Part shown: piece after piece, positions 1 to 8,669 of the stretch
How positions within the stretch are numbered: the stretch's first letter is position 1
Layout: every line of letters begins with the position of its first letter
Assembly (NCBI RefSeq): GCF_004000215.1
Contig: NZ_RBVY01000001.1
Span: forward strand, 186,001-250,000
Direction: 5' to 3'
DNA: 64,000 bases
Source: Nitratireductor alexandrii
GTDB taxonomy: Bacteria; Pseudomonadota; Alphaproteobacteria; Rhizobiales; Rhizobiaceae
Position numbers and translations under genes: made by a program
Notes under the pieces: model-generated
The model's database searches: none
What the model saw: the letters and a program-made list of their open reading frames with translations, nothing else
Told to the model about the DNA's origin: nothing

Positions 1-1418
1 ACAAGATGACGGCGATGAAGGTCGACACGATCGCCAATTTCGGCGCCTACATGTCGCTGTTTTCGTCCTCGGTGCCGACCTATCTCTACGCCACCTTGCT
101 GTCTGGCCAGTACAATATTCCGGCCATTCACTGCAATGTGCGGGCCGTCTACACCAACACCGCGCCGGTCGACGCCTATCGCGGCGCCGGCCGCCCGGAG
201 GCGACCTATGTGGTGGAACGCGTCGTCGAAACGGCGGCGCGCGAACTGGGCATGAGCCCGGCCGAATTGCGGCGCAGGAATTTCATCACCGAGTTCCCGC
301 ACCAGACCCCGGTGATCATGAATTACGACGCCGGCGACTATGCCGCCTCGCTCGACGCGGCGATGAAGGCGGCCGACTATGCCGGCTTCGAAAAGCGCCG
401 CGAGCAGGCCAAGAAGGCCGGCAAGCTGCGCGGCATCGGCATGAGCTGCTATATCGAGGCCTGCGGCATCGCGCCGTCGGCCGCGGTCGGCTCGCTCGGC
501 GCCGGCGTCGGCCTGTGGGAGTCGGCCGAAGTGCGCGTCAACGGCGTCGGCACCATCGAAGTGCTGACGGGTTCGCACTCGCACGGCCAGGGCCACGAGA
601 CGACTTTCTCCCAGCTCGTCGCCGATCGTTTCGGCGTGCCGCTCGATTCGGTCTCGATCGTGCATGGCGACACCGACAAGGTGCAGATGGGCATGGGTAC
701 CTACGGCTCGCGTTCCGGCGCGGTCGGCATGTCGGCGATTGTCAAGGCGCTCGACAAGGTCGAGGCCAAGGCCAAGAAGATCGCCGCCCACCTGATGGAG
801 GCCGACGAAGGCGACATCGTCATCGAAAACGGCGAACTGAAGGTGGCGGGAACCGACAAGACGGTGCCCTGGTTCCAGATGGCGCTCGCCGCCTACACGG
901 CCCACAACCTGCCGGAAGGCATGGAGCCGGGCCTGAAGGAAGGCGCCTTCTACGACCCGGCCAACTTCACCTTCCCGGCTGGCTGCTACATCTGCGAGGT
1001 CGAGGTCGATCCCGAGACCGGCCGCACAGAGATCGTGCAGTTCGTCGCCGCCGACGATTTCGGCAACATCATCAATCCGATGATCGTCGAAGGCCAGGTC
1101 CATGGCGGCATCGCCCAGGGCGTCGGCCAGGCGCTGCTGGAAGGGTGTCACTACGACGATAACGGCCAGCTGATCACCGCCAGCTACATGGATTACTGCA
1201 TGCCGCGGGCCGACGATCTGCCCTCGTTCCAGGTCTCGACCTCGAACACGCCGTGCCCGTCCAATCCGCTCGGCATCAAGGGCTGCGGCGAGGCCGGCGC
1301 GATCGGGTCGCCACCGGCCGTCATCAACGCCATCACCGACGCGATCGGCAACAACGATCTGACCATGCCGGCGACGGCGCAGAAAGTGTGGTCGATACTG
1401 AACGCGGCGAAACATTGA
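1..1418 (+). CDS. Molybdenum hydroxylase large subunit, CoxL-like form II (5' end outside window)
   Basis: This is the C-terminal part (about 470 residues) of a xanthine dehydrogenase/CO dehydrogenase-type large subunit. The frame is open back to base 1 and full-length relatives are near 780 residues, so the start lies upstream and the ATG at 6 is internal. Molybdopterin-binding signatures are visible: a [11 protein letters not shown] loop, a [11 protein letters not shown] segment, and [14 protein letters not shown] near the end with the usual catalytic Glu. The AYRGAGR loop marks a form II protein; true aerobic CO dehydrogenases carry AYxCSFR. The substrate is therefore unknown, an aldehyde, purine or other hydroxylation target being possible. 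The FAD subunit follows 139 bases downstream on the same strand. Confidence 0.9.
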   Translation, partial: KMTAMKVDTIANFGAYMSLFSSSVPTYLYATLLSGQYNIPAIHCNVRAVYTNTAPVDAYRGAGRPEATYVVERVVETAARELGMSPAELRRRNFITEFPHQTPVIMNYDAGDYAASLDAAMKAADYAGFEKRREQAKKAGKLRGIGMSCYIEACGIAPSAAVGSLGAGVGLWESAEVRVNGVGTIEVLTGSHSHGQGHETTFSQLVADRFGVPLDSVSIVHGDTDKVQMGMGTYGSRSGAVGMSAIVKALDKVEAKAKKIAAHLMEADEGDIVIENGELKVAGTDKTVPWFQMALAAYTAHNLPEGMEPGLKEGAFYDPANFTFPAGCYICEVEVDPETGRTEIVQFVAADDFGNIINPMIVEGQVHGGIAQGVGQALLEGCHYDDNGQLITASYMDYCMPRADDLPSFQVSTSNTPCPSNPLGIKGCGEAGAIGSPPAVINAITDAIGNNDLTMPATAQKVWSILNAAKH

Positions 1419-1557
1419 GGACGAAACCCGTGCGGGGACGCCTGCAAGCCAGGCCGAGCGTGGTCGCGGACAAGGCCCGTCGGGCGCCGCGGCCCGCGCC
1501 CCCGCAAACGGCCGGCGCGCAGGCGCGCGCACGGTCCGCAAGCGAAAGGAATGCCAG

Positions 1558-2358
1558 ATGTATTCGGTAAACTATCACCGTGCTTCGTCCGTGGCCGATG
1601 CGGTCAAGCTTTTGAAAAAGGCCGAGGACGGCCAGGTCGTGTCGGGCGGCATGACGCTGATCCCGGCGATGAAGACCAGGCTCGCCGCCCCGTCCGATCT
1701 CGTCGACCTGCGCCATGTCGATGAGCTCAAGGGCATCAAGGTCTCCGGCAAGACCGTCACCATCGGCGCGGCGACCACCCACGCCGAGGTCGCCGGCAAC
1801 GACAAGCTCGCCAAGGTCTGCCCGGCGATCTGCGGTCTCGCCGCTCATATCGGCGATCCGCATGTGCGCCACATGGGCACGATCGGCGGGTCGCTCTCCA
1901 ACAACGACCCGGCCGCCGACTATCCCGCGGCGATGCTGGCGCTCGACGCCACCATCGTCACCAACAAGCGTGAGATCGCGGCGGCGAAATTCTTCAAGGG
2001 CCTGTTCGAGACGACGCTCAAGGACGGCGAGATCGTCACTGCCGTCACCTTCACAGCACCGGCCAAATGCGGCTACGCCAAGTTCCCCAACCCGGCCTCG
2101 CGCTACGCCATGACCGGCGTGTTCGTCGCCAAGGGCAAGGACGGCGTGCGCGCCGCGGTCACCGGCGCCGGCGATGACGGCGTTTTCCGCTCCAAGGAGA
2201 TCGAGGCGGCACTGGCCAAAAAGTTCGACGCCGCCGCGCTCGAGGGTGTCGCGGTGTCGTCGCGCGACCTGATGAGCGATATCCACGCCTCGGCCGAATA
2301 CCGCGCCAATCTGGTCGTGGTGATGGCCAAGCGCGCGGTTGCCGCCGCCAACGCCTGA
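1558..2358 (+). CDS. Molybdenum hydroxylase FAD-binding (medium) subunit, CoxM-like
   Basis: A 266-residue protein of the CoxM/XdhB FAD-binding family. It passes electrons from the Mo/Fe-S subunits to FAD. The two flavin motifs are present: SGGMTLIP around residues 29-36 and [17 protein letters not shown] at 107-123. The length is normal for the family. An AAGGA-type ribosome site lies about 8 bases before the ATG. It is the last gene of the operon, since a strong terminator begins 36 bases after the stop. The small 2Fe-2S subunit is not in the window and presumably lies upstream of the truncated large subunit. Confidence 0.93.
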   Translation: MYSVNYHRASSVADAVKLLKKAEDGQVVSGGMTLIPAMKTRLAAPSDLVDLRHVDELKGIKVSGKTVTIGAATTHAEVAGNDKLAKVCPAICGLAAHIGDPHVRHMGTIGGSLSNNDPAADYPAAMLALDATIVTNKREIAAAKFFKGLFETTLKDGEIVTAVTFTAPAKCGYAKFPNPASRYAMTGVFVAKGKDGVRAAVTGAGDDGVFRSKEIEAALAKKFDAAALEGVAVSSRDLMSDIHASAEYRANLVVVMAKRAVAAANA

Positions 2359-2393
2359 ACGGCGTCGCGACGACAACGGCAGCATCCGTGTCG

Positions 2394-2424
2394 ATACCCC
2401 CGCCGCGTGCGGGGGTATTTTTTT
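2394..2424 (+). terminator. Rho-independent terminator after the molybdenum hydroxylase operon
   Basis: A 10-bp perfect stem (ATACCCCCGC / GCGGGGGTAT) with loop CGCGT is followed by an uninterrupted run of T. It closes the operon and separates it from the ampH-like gene. Confidence 0.93.
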
Positions 2425-2545
2425 GCCGAGTGTGCCGGGTCACGGATTGGCAAGCATGAATGATCCTTGCCAGTGGACAGCGGGCGGCAAAACCGCCTAA
2501 TTCGACCGGTCGTCCGATTTCCGTTCCCCAGGCCGGAGTAAGTCC

Positions 2546-3697
2546 ATGGTTCGCCTGTGCCGGCAGCTCGCCGCTGCCCTTCTTGCCTCGTCGGTTGCCG
2601 GTTTTGCCGCCACTCCGGCCGCGGCCGGTCCGCTCCTCGACGAGACGGTTTCGTTCGCCGCCGAGATCTTCTTTCTCGATGTCGACGTGCCCGGCGTCGT
2701 CGTCGCCGCCGTCAAGGATGGCGAGACGACGGTGGTCGGGCTTGGCGAGACCCGCAAGGGCAATGGCCGGACGCCGACCGGCGACACGGTGCTGCGCATC
2801 GGCTCGATCACCAAGGCCTTCGCCGGCGCGATGCTGGCCCATGCGGTCGCCGCCGGCGAGGCCGGCTTCACCGATCCGGTCGCGCCGCTTCTGCCCGACG
2901 CGCTCGGCGCGGCGGCGGCCAAGCGTCAGCCGATCCGGCTGATCGATCTTGCCACCCATGCCGGCGGCCTGCCGCGCGAGGTGCCGCGCGCGCCAGGGCC
3001 GGACAGCGATCCGTTTTCCACCATCACCGACGATGCCTTCGCAACCTGGCTCGACGGCAACGACTTGCTGTTCCGGCCGGGCAGCGCCGTGCTCTACTCC
3101 AATTTCGGCTTCGACCTTCTGTCGGCGGCGCTGGCTGGTGCAGGCAAGAAACTCTATCCGCAACTGCTCGCCGAGCGCGTCACCGGCCCGCTGGGTATGG
3201 TTGACACGCGCTTCGAGCTCGCCGGCGACATGGCCGAACGGCTGATGAGCGGTCACGGTTTCGATGGCGCGCCGCTGCCGGACGTGCCCTCGGGCGCCGT
3301 GATTACCGGGTCGGGCGGCCTGCGCAGCACCGCCAACGACATGCTGCGCTGGCTGCAATGGCATCTCGACGACACCGCCGACGGGGCAGCGCGCGAGGCG
3401 CGGTTCCTCGACCACGCCGTCTATCTCAGGCGCGACGGGCTGGCGACGGTCGTGGGGATGGACGAATCCGGCCGCATGGATGGCATGGGGCTTGGCTGGG
3501 TGGCGATGAACGCGACCGCACAACGCCCGTTCGTGCTGCAAAAGGCCGGTGCGCTGCAGGGGCAGATGTCTTATCTGGCCTTTGCGCCGGAAAAACAGGT
3601 CGGCATTTTCGTGAGCATGAACAAGTTCGATTTTTCCGCCGCCTATGCGATGGCCGCCTTCGCCAACCAGTTGCTGGTCGAGTTGGCCGGTGATTGA
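2546..3697 (+). CDS. ampH: AmpH-like D-alanyl-D-alanine carboxypeptidase/endopeptidase (class C beta-lactamase fold)
   Basis: A 383-residue serine hydrolase of the beta-lactamase/penicillin-binding fold, with an N-terminal signal peptide (hydrophobic stretch, cleavage likely after ATPAAA near residue 27). The nucleophile motif is SITK (87-90), the second motif YSN (184-186), and the third is KAG (333-335) where many relatives have KTG or HTG. Length and several short segments (GETRKGN, LATHAGGLPRE, NFGFDLLSAAL, GLGWV) match what I remember of E. coli AmpH, a periplasmic murein peptidase. A GGAG ribosome site lies 8 bases before the ATG. It appears to stand alone between a terminator and a transporter gene. 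A generic class C esterase or lactamase is the alternative. Confidence 0.8.
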   Translation: MVRLCRQLAAALLASSVAGFAATPAAAGPLLDETVSFAAEIFFLDVDVPGVVVAAVKDGETTVVGLGETRKGNGRTPTGDTVLRIGSITKAFAGAMLAHAVAAGEAGFTDPVAPLLPDALGAAAAKRQPIRLIDLATHAGGLPREVPRAPGPDSDPFSTITDDAFATWLDGNDLLFRPGSAVLYSNFGFDLLSAALAGAGKKLYPQLLAERVTGPLGMVDTRFELAGDMAERLMSGHGFDGAPLPDVPSGAVITGSGGLRSTANDMLRWLQWHLDDTADGAAREARFLDHAVYLRRDGLATVVGMDESGRMDGMGLGWVAMNATAQRPFVLQKAGALQGQMSYLAFAPEKQVGIFVSMNKFDFSAAYAMAAFANQLLVELAGD

Positions 3698-3800
3698 CAT
3701 ATGCGGCGGCAACGCTGCGCAAGCGGGCGAGGGCGCTGGCAGCGCCGCTTGCCGGTGTTGGCCCATTTTGCCGTGCCGCCGGGATGTTTAACCTTAAACG

Positions 3801-4721
3801 ATGACCAAAGACCGTCCTCTTCTCGGCATCGCGCTGATGACCGGCTTTTGCGCGCTGGCGCCGCTGGCCGATTCGATCGCCAAGATCCTCGGCGACACGA
3901 TCCCGCTGATCCAGCTCCTGCTCGTGCGCTTCGCCTTCCAGGGCCTGCTGTTGTTGCCCTGGGTCGGCTGGCGGACGATCCGGCTGGCGCTGTCGCGCCG
4001 CTTCCTGTGGCTGACCGGATTGCGCACGCTGTTCCACATGATCGGCATCGGGGCGATGTTCGCCTCGCTGCGCTACCTGCCGCTGGCCGATGCGATCGCG
4101 ATCGCCTTCGTCATGCCCTTCATCATGCTGTTGCTCGGCAAGCTGGTGCTCAAGGAGGAGGTCGGCCCGCGCCGACTGGCGGCCTGCGCCGTCGGATTCG
4201 CCGGCACGCTGCTGGTCATCCAGCCCAGCTTCCAGGATGTCGGCTGGCCCGCCCTGCTGCCGCTTGTGGTGGCGGTCGCGTTTTCGTTCTTCATGCTGGT
4301 GACGCGCCAGCTCGCCCGCGAAAGCGACCCGATCGCGCTGCAGGCGGTCAGCGGCCTGATGGCGAGCGCGGTGCTCGTGGTCGCGGTCGCCATAGGCTGG
4401 CGGTTCGCGGTTCCGCAACTGACGATGATTGCGCCGGAGGCGAACGAGATCGCGCTTCTGGTCACGATCGGCGTTTTGGGCACGTTCGCCCATCTGCTGA
4501 TGACCTGGTCGCTGCGCTACGCGCCCGCGTCGACGCTGGCGCCGATGCAATATCTCGAAATTCCGTTCGCCACGATCATCGGCTGGGTGATCTTCCGCGA
4601 CCTGCCGGACGGACTGGCGGCGCTGGGGATCGCGATCACCATCGCCGCCGGGCTCTATATCGTCGTGAGGGAGCGTCGCCTGGCGCGCGCGCAGAAAGCC
4701 GTGGCGCCGGCGGCGGAATAG
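3801..4721 (+). CDS. DMT superfamily (EamA) transporter
   Basis: A 306-residue integral membrane protein with about ten predicted transmembrane segments arranged as two EamA repeats. The second repeat ends in the conserved MQYLEIPFATIIGW region, which is typical of these drug/metabolite exporters. The substrate cannot be read from the sequence. No convincing Shine-Dalgarno motif precedes the ATG. Its 3' end faces the minus-strand DgcN-like gene, 24 bases away. A second, only distantly similar DMT exporter lies at 7788-8669. Confidence 0.9.
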   Translation: MTKDRPLLGIALMTGFCALAPLADSIAKILGDTIPLIQLLLVRFAFQGLLLLPWVGWRTIRLALSRRFLWLTGLRTLFHMIGIGAMFASLRYLPLADAIAIAFVMPFIMLLLGKLVLKEEVGPRRLAACAVGFAGTLLVIQPSFQDVGWPALLPLVVAVAFSFFMLVTRQLARESDPIALQAVSGLMASAVLVVAVAIGWRFAVPQLTMIAPEANEIALLVTIGVLGTFAHLLMTWSLRYAPASTLAPMQYLEIPFATIIGWVIFRDLPDGLAALGIAITIAAGLYIVVRERRLARAQKAVAPAAE

Positions 4722-4745
4722 AAAGGCCGGACCTGAAAGACCGCT

Positions 4746-5744
4746 CTACGCCGCTAGCGCGTCGACCAGCCGCTCGGCGCCGTCGCGGAACGGATCGACG
4801 GTCGGCAGTCCCATCCGGCTTTCGATCGCAGACAGGCATTCGGCCGCTTCTTCCGGGCTCAAGGCGGCGGTATTGACCGAAATTCCGGTCACGCGGACCT
4901 CGGGATTGACGATCCGAGCGACCGACAGCGAAAGTTCGCGCAAATCTTCCAGCGACGGCAACCCGTAATGGGGCAGGCCGCGCATATGGGTGCGGGTCGG
5001 TTCGTGGCACAGCACCAGTGCGTCGGGCTGTCCGCCATGGATCAACGCCATCGTCACGCCGGAAAAAGACGGGTGAAACAGGCTGCCCTGGCCCTCGATC
5101 AGGTCCCAGTGATCGTCGTCATTGTCCGGCGTCAGCCATTCGACGGCGCCGGCCATGAAGTCGGCCACCACCGCGTCGAGCGGGATGCCGGAGCCGGTGA
5201 TCAGGATGCCGGTCTGCCCGGTGGCACGGAACGTCGCCTTCATCGCCCGTTCGCGCATGGTCTTTTCCATGGCGAGCGCGGTGTACATCTTGCCGACCGA
5301 GCAATCGGTGCCGACCGCCAGGCAACGCTTGCCCCTGCGTTTCTTGCCGTCGGCGATCGGGTAGGTGTCTTGCGGCACGCGAACGTCGAACAGCCGGGTG
5401 CCGGCATCGCGCGCGGCCGCGACGAGTTCGGGAATGTCGGCAAGCTGATTGTGCAGCCCCGAGGCGACGTCCATGCCGGCGCGGCAGGCTTCGATCAGGC
5501 TGGCGCGCCAATTCTCGGCGATGACGCCGCCGCGATTGGCCGCGCCGACGATCATCGTTTGGGCACCGGCCGCACGGGCCTCGGCGATGCTCATCTCCGG
5601 CAGGCCGAGATCGGCCTTGCAGCCGTCGAGCCGGTGCTGGGCGAGCGCGAATTCGGGCCGCCAGTCCTTGACGCCCTGGGCCACCTTGGCCGCGAGCGGA
5701 TCCGGCGCGTCGCCGAGAAAGAGCAGGTAAGGTGTCTTGAGCAT
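4746..5744 (-). CDS. DUF1611 family protein, DgcN-like
   Basis: A 332-residue DUF1611 protein. The family has an N-terminal Rossmann-like part (SANRGG-type segment) and a C-terminal P-loop-like part, here GTDCSVGK at residues 145-152, followed by GQTGILITGSGIP and IEGQGSLFHP. DgcN of marine Pseudoalteromonas is reported to N-acetylate D-glutamate for catabolism; its partner DgcA is not in this window, so the role is open. The frame also allows an ATG at 5822 (26 residues longer), five bases after the MoaD-like stop, which would give translational coupling. I chose 5744 because the family usually begins near TPYLLFLGDAPD. It is the third gene of a minus-strand cluster with a beta-propeller and a MoaD-like protein. 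Confidence 0.82.
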   Translation of the reverse strand: MLKTPYLLFLGDAPDPLAAKVAQGVKDWRPEFALAQHRLDGCKADLGLPEMSIAEARAAGAQTMIVGAANRGGVIAENWRASLIEACRAGMDVASGLHNQLADIPELVAAARDAGTRLFDVRVPQDTYPIADGKKRRGKRCLAVGTDCSVGKMYTALAMEKTMRERAMKATFRATGQTGILITGSGIPLDAVVADFMAGAVEWLTPDNDDDHWDLIEGQGSLFHPSFSGVTMALIHGGQPDALVLCHEPTRTHMRGLPHYGLPSLEDLRELSLSVARIVNPEVRVTGISVNTAALSPEEAAECLSAIESRMGLPTVDPFRDGAERLVDALAA

Positions 5745-5827
5745 GGGCGTCGCAACGTTTTTGAAAATCAGTGCCGGAACGGCCCGCGATAGAGCCGCAA
5801 GCCGGCCGGCAATGTCAAGCATGCGTT

Positions 5828-6106
5828 TTATCCGCCGCTGATCGCGGTGAGGATGTGGACCTGGGCGCCCGGTTCGAGTGTCGCCTCGAGCCCGCAGCGC
5901 TCGCCGTCGACGAACACGTTCATATGCCGGCGTATCGCCGGCCGCGTGTCGCAGATGCGGTCGCGCATGCCCGGCCAGCGCCGGTCGAGCGCGTCGATCA
6001 GGCCGCGCACGCTGTCGGCCTCCACCTCGAGGTGGCGCGGCGCGCCCGGAAACAGGTCGGCCAGCACGCCGGCAAGGGTCACCCGTACCGGTTTTGGTTG
6101 CGTCAT
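5828..6106 (-). CDS. MoaD/ThiS family ubiquitin-like protein
   Basis: A 92-residue beta-grasp protein ending in Gly-Gly (91-92), the C-terminus that MoaD, ThiS and ubiquitin-like carriers need for adenylation and thiocarboxylation. The middle has the family pattern MNVFVDGERCGLEATLEPGAQVHIL. It sits 47 bases downstream of the beta-propeller gene and just before the DgcN-like gene, all on the minus strand. No E1-like (MoeB/ThiF), MoaE or ThiG gene is nearby, so the activating enzyme would have to be encoded elsewhere. That makes a classical molybdopterin or thiazole role uncertain. Confidence 0.85.
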   Translation of the reverse strand: MTQPKPVRVTLAGVLADLFPGAPRHLEVEADSVRGLIDALDRRWPGMRDRICDTRPAIRRHMNVFVDGERCGLEATLEPGAQVHILTAISGG

Positions 6107-6153
6107 CGGCAAAGTCCCTTCAGGCGGGTGAGGCGGAGGACCGGGTTTCGCCC

Positions 6154-7236
6154 CTAACCGTCGAGCACCATCGTTTCCACCGAGAGGATCGCCGGCAGGT
6201 GCTGGGCGATCGTCTGCCAGCTTTCGCCCTCGTCGGCGCTGGCAAACAGCGCGCCGCCGCTGGTGCCGAAATAGACGCCGGCCGGATCGAGCCGGTCGCT
6301 CGCCATCGCCTGGCGCAGGACGCCGAAATAGGCGTTTTCCTGCGGCAGCCCGCGGCGCAGGTCCTGCCAGCTCTTGCCGCCGTCGCGTGTGCGCCAGACC
6401 GCGGCCCTGGCGTCGGGCACGTAGCGGCCGGCCGAATCGCCGTTGAGCGGCAGCAGGAACAGCGTGTCGGGCTGCCTGGGATGCGCGGCGGCGGGAAAGC
6501 CGAACGAGGAGGGCAGGCCGTCCTCGATACTGTGCCAGTTTCGTCCGCCATCGTCGCTGCGATACATGCCGCAATGGTTTTGCTGATAGAGCCGGTCGGG
6601 CATGCCGGGCGCCATCACCAGGCAGTGCACGCATTGGCCGAATTCGGGATAGTTCTGGCCCTCGGGCAGGAAATCGGCGCGCGTGCCCAGATTGCGCGGC
6701 TCCCAGCTATCGCCGCCATCGGCGCTGTAAAACACGCCGGCGGCCGAAATGCCGACCCAGATGCGCCTGGCGTCGGCGGGGTCGAAAACCAGCGAATGCA
6801 GGATGAGGCCGGCACCGCCCGGGTTCCATTCCGGCCGGGTTGGATGTTTCTGCAGCCCGTCGAGATGACGCCAGCTTGCGCCGTCGTCCTCGCTCTTGAA
6901 CAGGCCGGCCGGCTGCACGCCGGCGTAAAGCCCGTCGGGCGCCAGCGCCAGGCTCCAGCCGGCCGCGACCGGCTCCTCGCCCTCGTCGTAGGCGAGCCCG
7001 TCGCTGGAATGCGTCCAGCTTGCGCCGAGATCGGGCGATTTCCAGACCGCCGGCCCGAACCATTCATTGCCGCCGGTGCCGTAGATCGTGCCGCTCCGCG
7101 GATCGCCGATGACATGGTTCATCGGCCATGTTTCGCAAAAGGGGCCGCGCAAGGTCCAGCCCTGACGGGTCTTGTCGCTTTCGGCGATGAAGACGCCCTT
7201 TTTGGTTCCGATCAGAACAACTACCTTAGCGGGCAT
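6154..7236 (-). CDS. BNR/WD40-type beta-propeller protein (sialidase-like, not necessarily an enzyme)
   Basis: A 360-residue protein made of repeated BNR-like blades with Asp-box variants such as SPDLGASW, SEDDGASW, SADGGDSW, SDDGGRNW, TRDGGKSW and SADEGESW. No signal peptide is visible, so it should be cytoplasmic. Automated annotation often calls these exo-alpha-sialidase, but I see no sialidase catalytic set and treat it as a ligand-binding or scaffold propeller. It is the first gene of the propeller, MoaD-like, DgcN-like cluster and diverges from marR; the intergenic space carries a palindromic operator. Confidence 0.85.
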   Translation of the reverse strand: MPAKVVVLIGTKKGVFIAESDKTRQGWTLRGPFCETWPMNHVIGDPRSGTIYGTGGNEWFGPAVWKSPDLGASWTHSSDGLAYDEGEEPVAAGWSLALAPDGLYAGVQPAGLFKSEDDGASWRHLDGLQKHPTRPEWNPGGAGLILHSLVFDPADARRIWVGISAAGVFYSADGGDSWEPRNLGTRADFLPEGQNYPEFGQCVHCLVMAPGMPDRLYQQNHCGMYRSDDGGRNWHSIEDGLPSSFGFPAAAHPRQPDTLFLLPLNGDSAGRYVPDARAAVWRTRDGGKSWQDLRRGLPQENAYFGVLRQAMASDRLDPAGVYFGTSGGALFASADEGESWQTIAQHLPAILSVETMVLDG

Positions 7237-7283
7237 TGCGCTCCTCCTCGTGCTGCCAGCGATCAGCCGGCGCTGGACAATGC

Positions 7284-7295
7284 GTTGATATCAAC
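7284..7295. promoter_or_regulatory. Perfect 12-bp palindrome in the marR / propeller divergent promoter
   Basis: GTTGATATCAAC is a perfect inverted repeat located 20 bases before the ATG at 7304 and 48 bases before the start of the divergent propeller gene. Its position and its TTGATATCAA core suit a MarR-family operator that autoregulates marR and controls the opposite cluster. The regulatory role is inferred. Confidence 0.65.
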
Positions 7296-7303
7296 ATAAT
7301 ACG

Positions 7304-7756
7304 GTGACCATGTCAAAACCCGAACCGCTGACCTTCGCCACGACGCTGGAAGTCCGCGACGCCTGCCTTTGTCTCCACGTCCAGCGGGCGGCGCGCGCCT
7401 TGGCGCGCCATTTCGACGAGGTGTTGCGCCCATACGGATTGTCGAACGGCCAGTTTTCCCTGCTGATGGCGCTCAACCGGCCCCAGCCGCCGCGCATGAA
7501 GGACGTCGCCGCCACGCTGGCCATGGATCGCACCACGTTGACGGCCGCGCTCAAGCCTCTGGAAAGGCGCGGCCTGGCCTCGTCGCAAATCGATCCGGCC
7601 GACCGGCGCAACCGCGTGCTTCATCTGACCGAGGCCGGCCGCGCCGCGCTGGCCGCCGCCGTGCCGGCCTGGCGCGCAAGCCACGCCGAGATCGAGGCCA
7701 GGCTGCCGGGGCGCGACGCCGACGGTTTGCGCGCCGCCCTGTTGGCGCTGTCATGA
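7304..7756 (+). CDS. MarR family transcriptional regulator
   Basis: A 150-residue winged-helix regulator. The recognition region runs from about residue 45 to 115 (LSNGQFSLLMAL, MKDVAATLAMDRTTLTAALKPLERRGL, DRRNRVLHLTEAG), the standard MarR arrangement with the wing at DPADRRNR. A second in-frame ATG at 7310 is equally possible as start. The gene diverges from the propeller/MoaD/DgcN cluster and the 12-bp palindrome between them is the likely binding site. The ligand is unknown. Confidence 0.92.
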   Translation: MTMSKPEPLTFATTLEVRDACLCLHVQRAARALARHFDEVLRPYGLSNGQFSLLMALNRPQPPRMKDVAATLAMDRTTLTAALKPLERRGLASSQIDPADRRNRVLHLTEAGRAALAAAVPAWRASHAEIEARLPGRDADGLRAALLALS

Positions 7757-7787
7757 GCCGGCTGCGGTGTTGCGGCCGGGCCGGGTT

Positions 7788-8669
7788 TCAGCCGCGTAGC
7801 CTCTCCCGCCAGGCGATGGCGACCGCGCCGGTTACGATTAGCACCGAGCCGGCCAGGCTGTAGATGCCGGGCTTTTCGCCAAAAACGGCGAAATCGTAGA
7901 GGCCGGCGAAGACGAGGGTGGTATAGAACAGCGGGACGATGAAGCTGGCGTCGCCGCGCCGCAGCGCTTCGAGGAAAAGCGCCTGGGCGGCGACCATCGC
8001 AATCCCGATCGCGGCAAGCAGCGCCCATTGCGACGCGCTCGGCTGGCGCCACACGAACCCCGCCGCCGCGACCGACAGCACGGTGCCGAGGAAATTGCCG
8101 ACCACGAGGATGCGCAGCGTCGGTTCGCGATTGGTCAGCTTTTTGACCAGCACGACTTCGAGCCCGATGAAAAGCGCCGCCGCCAGCGCGATCAGCGCCG
8201 CTGGCTGGAAGGCGTCGCTGCCCGGATTGGTCAGCACGAGCGCGCCGGCGAGCGCGATCGTCGCCGCGCCCCAGCGCCAGCGACCGACGGACTCGCCGAG
8301 GAGCGGGATCGCCAGCACCATCGCCACGATCGGGTTCAGGAAGCTGATCGCCGTGGCGTCGGCAAGCCGCATCAACGCCGAGGCGGCGAACAGGCAGGTA
8401 ACGCCGGACCATCCGGCCGCCACCCGTGCCAGATGGTTGCCCCATGCGGTGCCGGCAAAGCGCGGGCGGCGCCACAGGATGATCGGCACCAGCGCGAGCA
8501 AGGCGAAGAAATAGCGTCCGGCCGAAACCTGCAGCGGGTGGATCGGCGCGCCGTCCACCGCGCGGCCGAGCATTTTGGCGAACAAGGTGGTGCCGGCGAC
8601 CAGCGCGCAGGCAAGCACCATCATCCCGACGGCGGCGGCGACGTCTCCGGCGCGCCGCGTCCGGTTCAC
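7788..8669 (-). CDS. DMT superfamily (EamA) transporter
   Basis: A protein of about 293 residues with two EamA repeats and roughly ten membrane spans. I chose the GTG at 8669 because it overlaps the stop of the upstream nitronate monooxygenase gene (GTGA type), which implies translational coupling; an ATG pair 15 codons further in is the alternative. The co-transcribed flavoenzyme suggests linked uptake or efflux, but no substrate can be read. Its 3' end faces marR, 31 bases away. Confidence 0.88.
   Translation of the reverse strand: MNRTRRAGDVAAAVGMMVLACALVAGTTLFAKMLGRAVDGAPIHPLQVSAGRYFFALLALVPIILWRRPRFAGTAWGNHLARVAAGWSGVTCLFAASALMRLADATAISFLNPIVAMVLAIPLLGESVGRWRWGAATIALAGALVLTNPGSDAFQPAALIALAAALFIGLEVVLVKKLTNREPTLRILVVGNFLGTVLSVAAAGFVWRQPSASQWALLAAIGIAMVAAQALFLEALRRGDASFIVPLFYTTLVFAGLYDFAVFGEKPGIYSLAGSVLIVTGAVAIAWRERLRG

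Noticed and set aside
1-1418. True aerobic CO dehydrogenase large subunit
   Set aside because: The active-site loop reads AYRGAGR (form II), not the AYxCSFR of CO-oxidising CoxL.
6154-7236. Sialidase enzyme
   Set aside because: Only Asp-box-type propeller blades are seen; no catalytic set or secretion signal.
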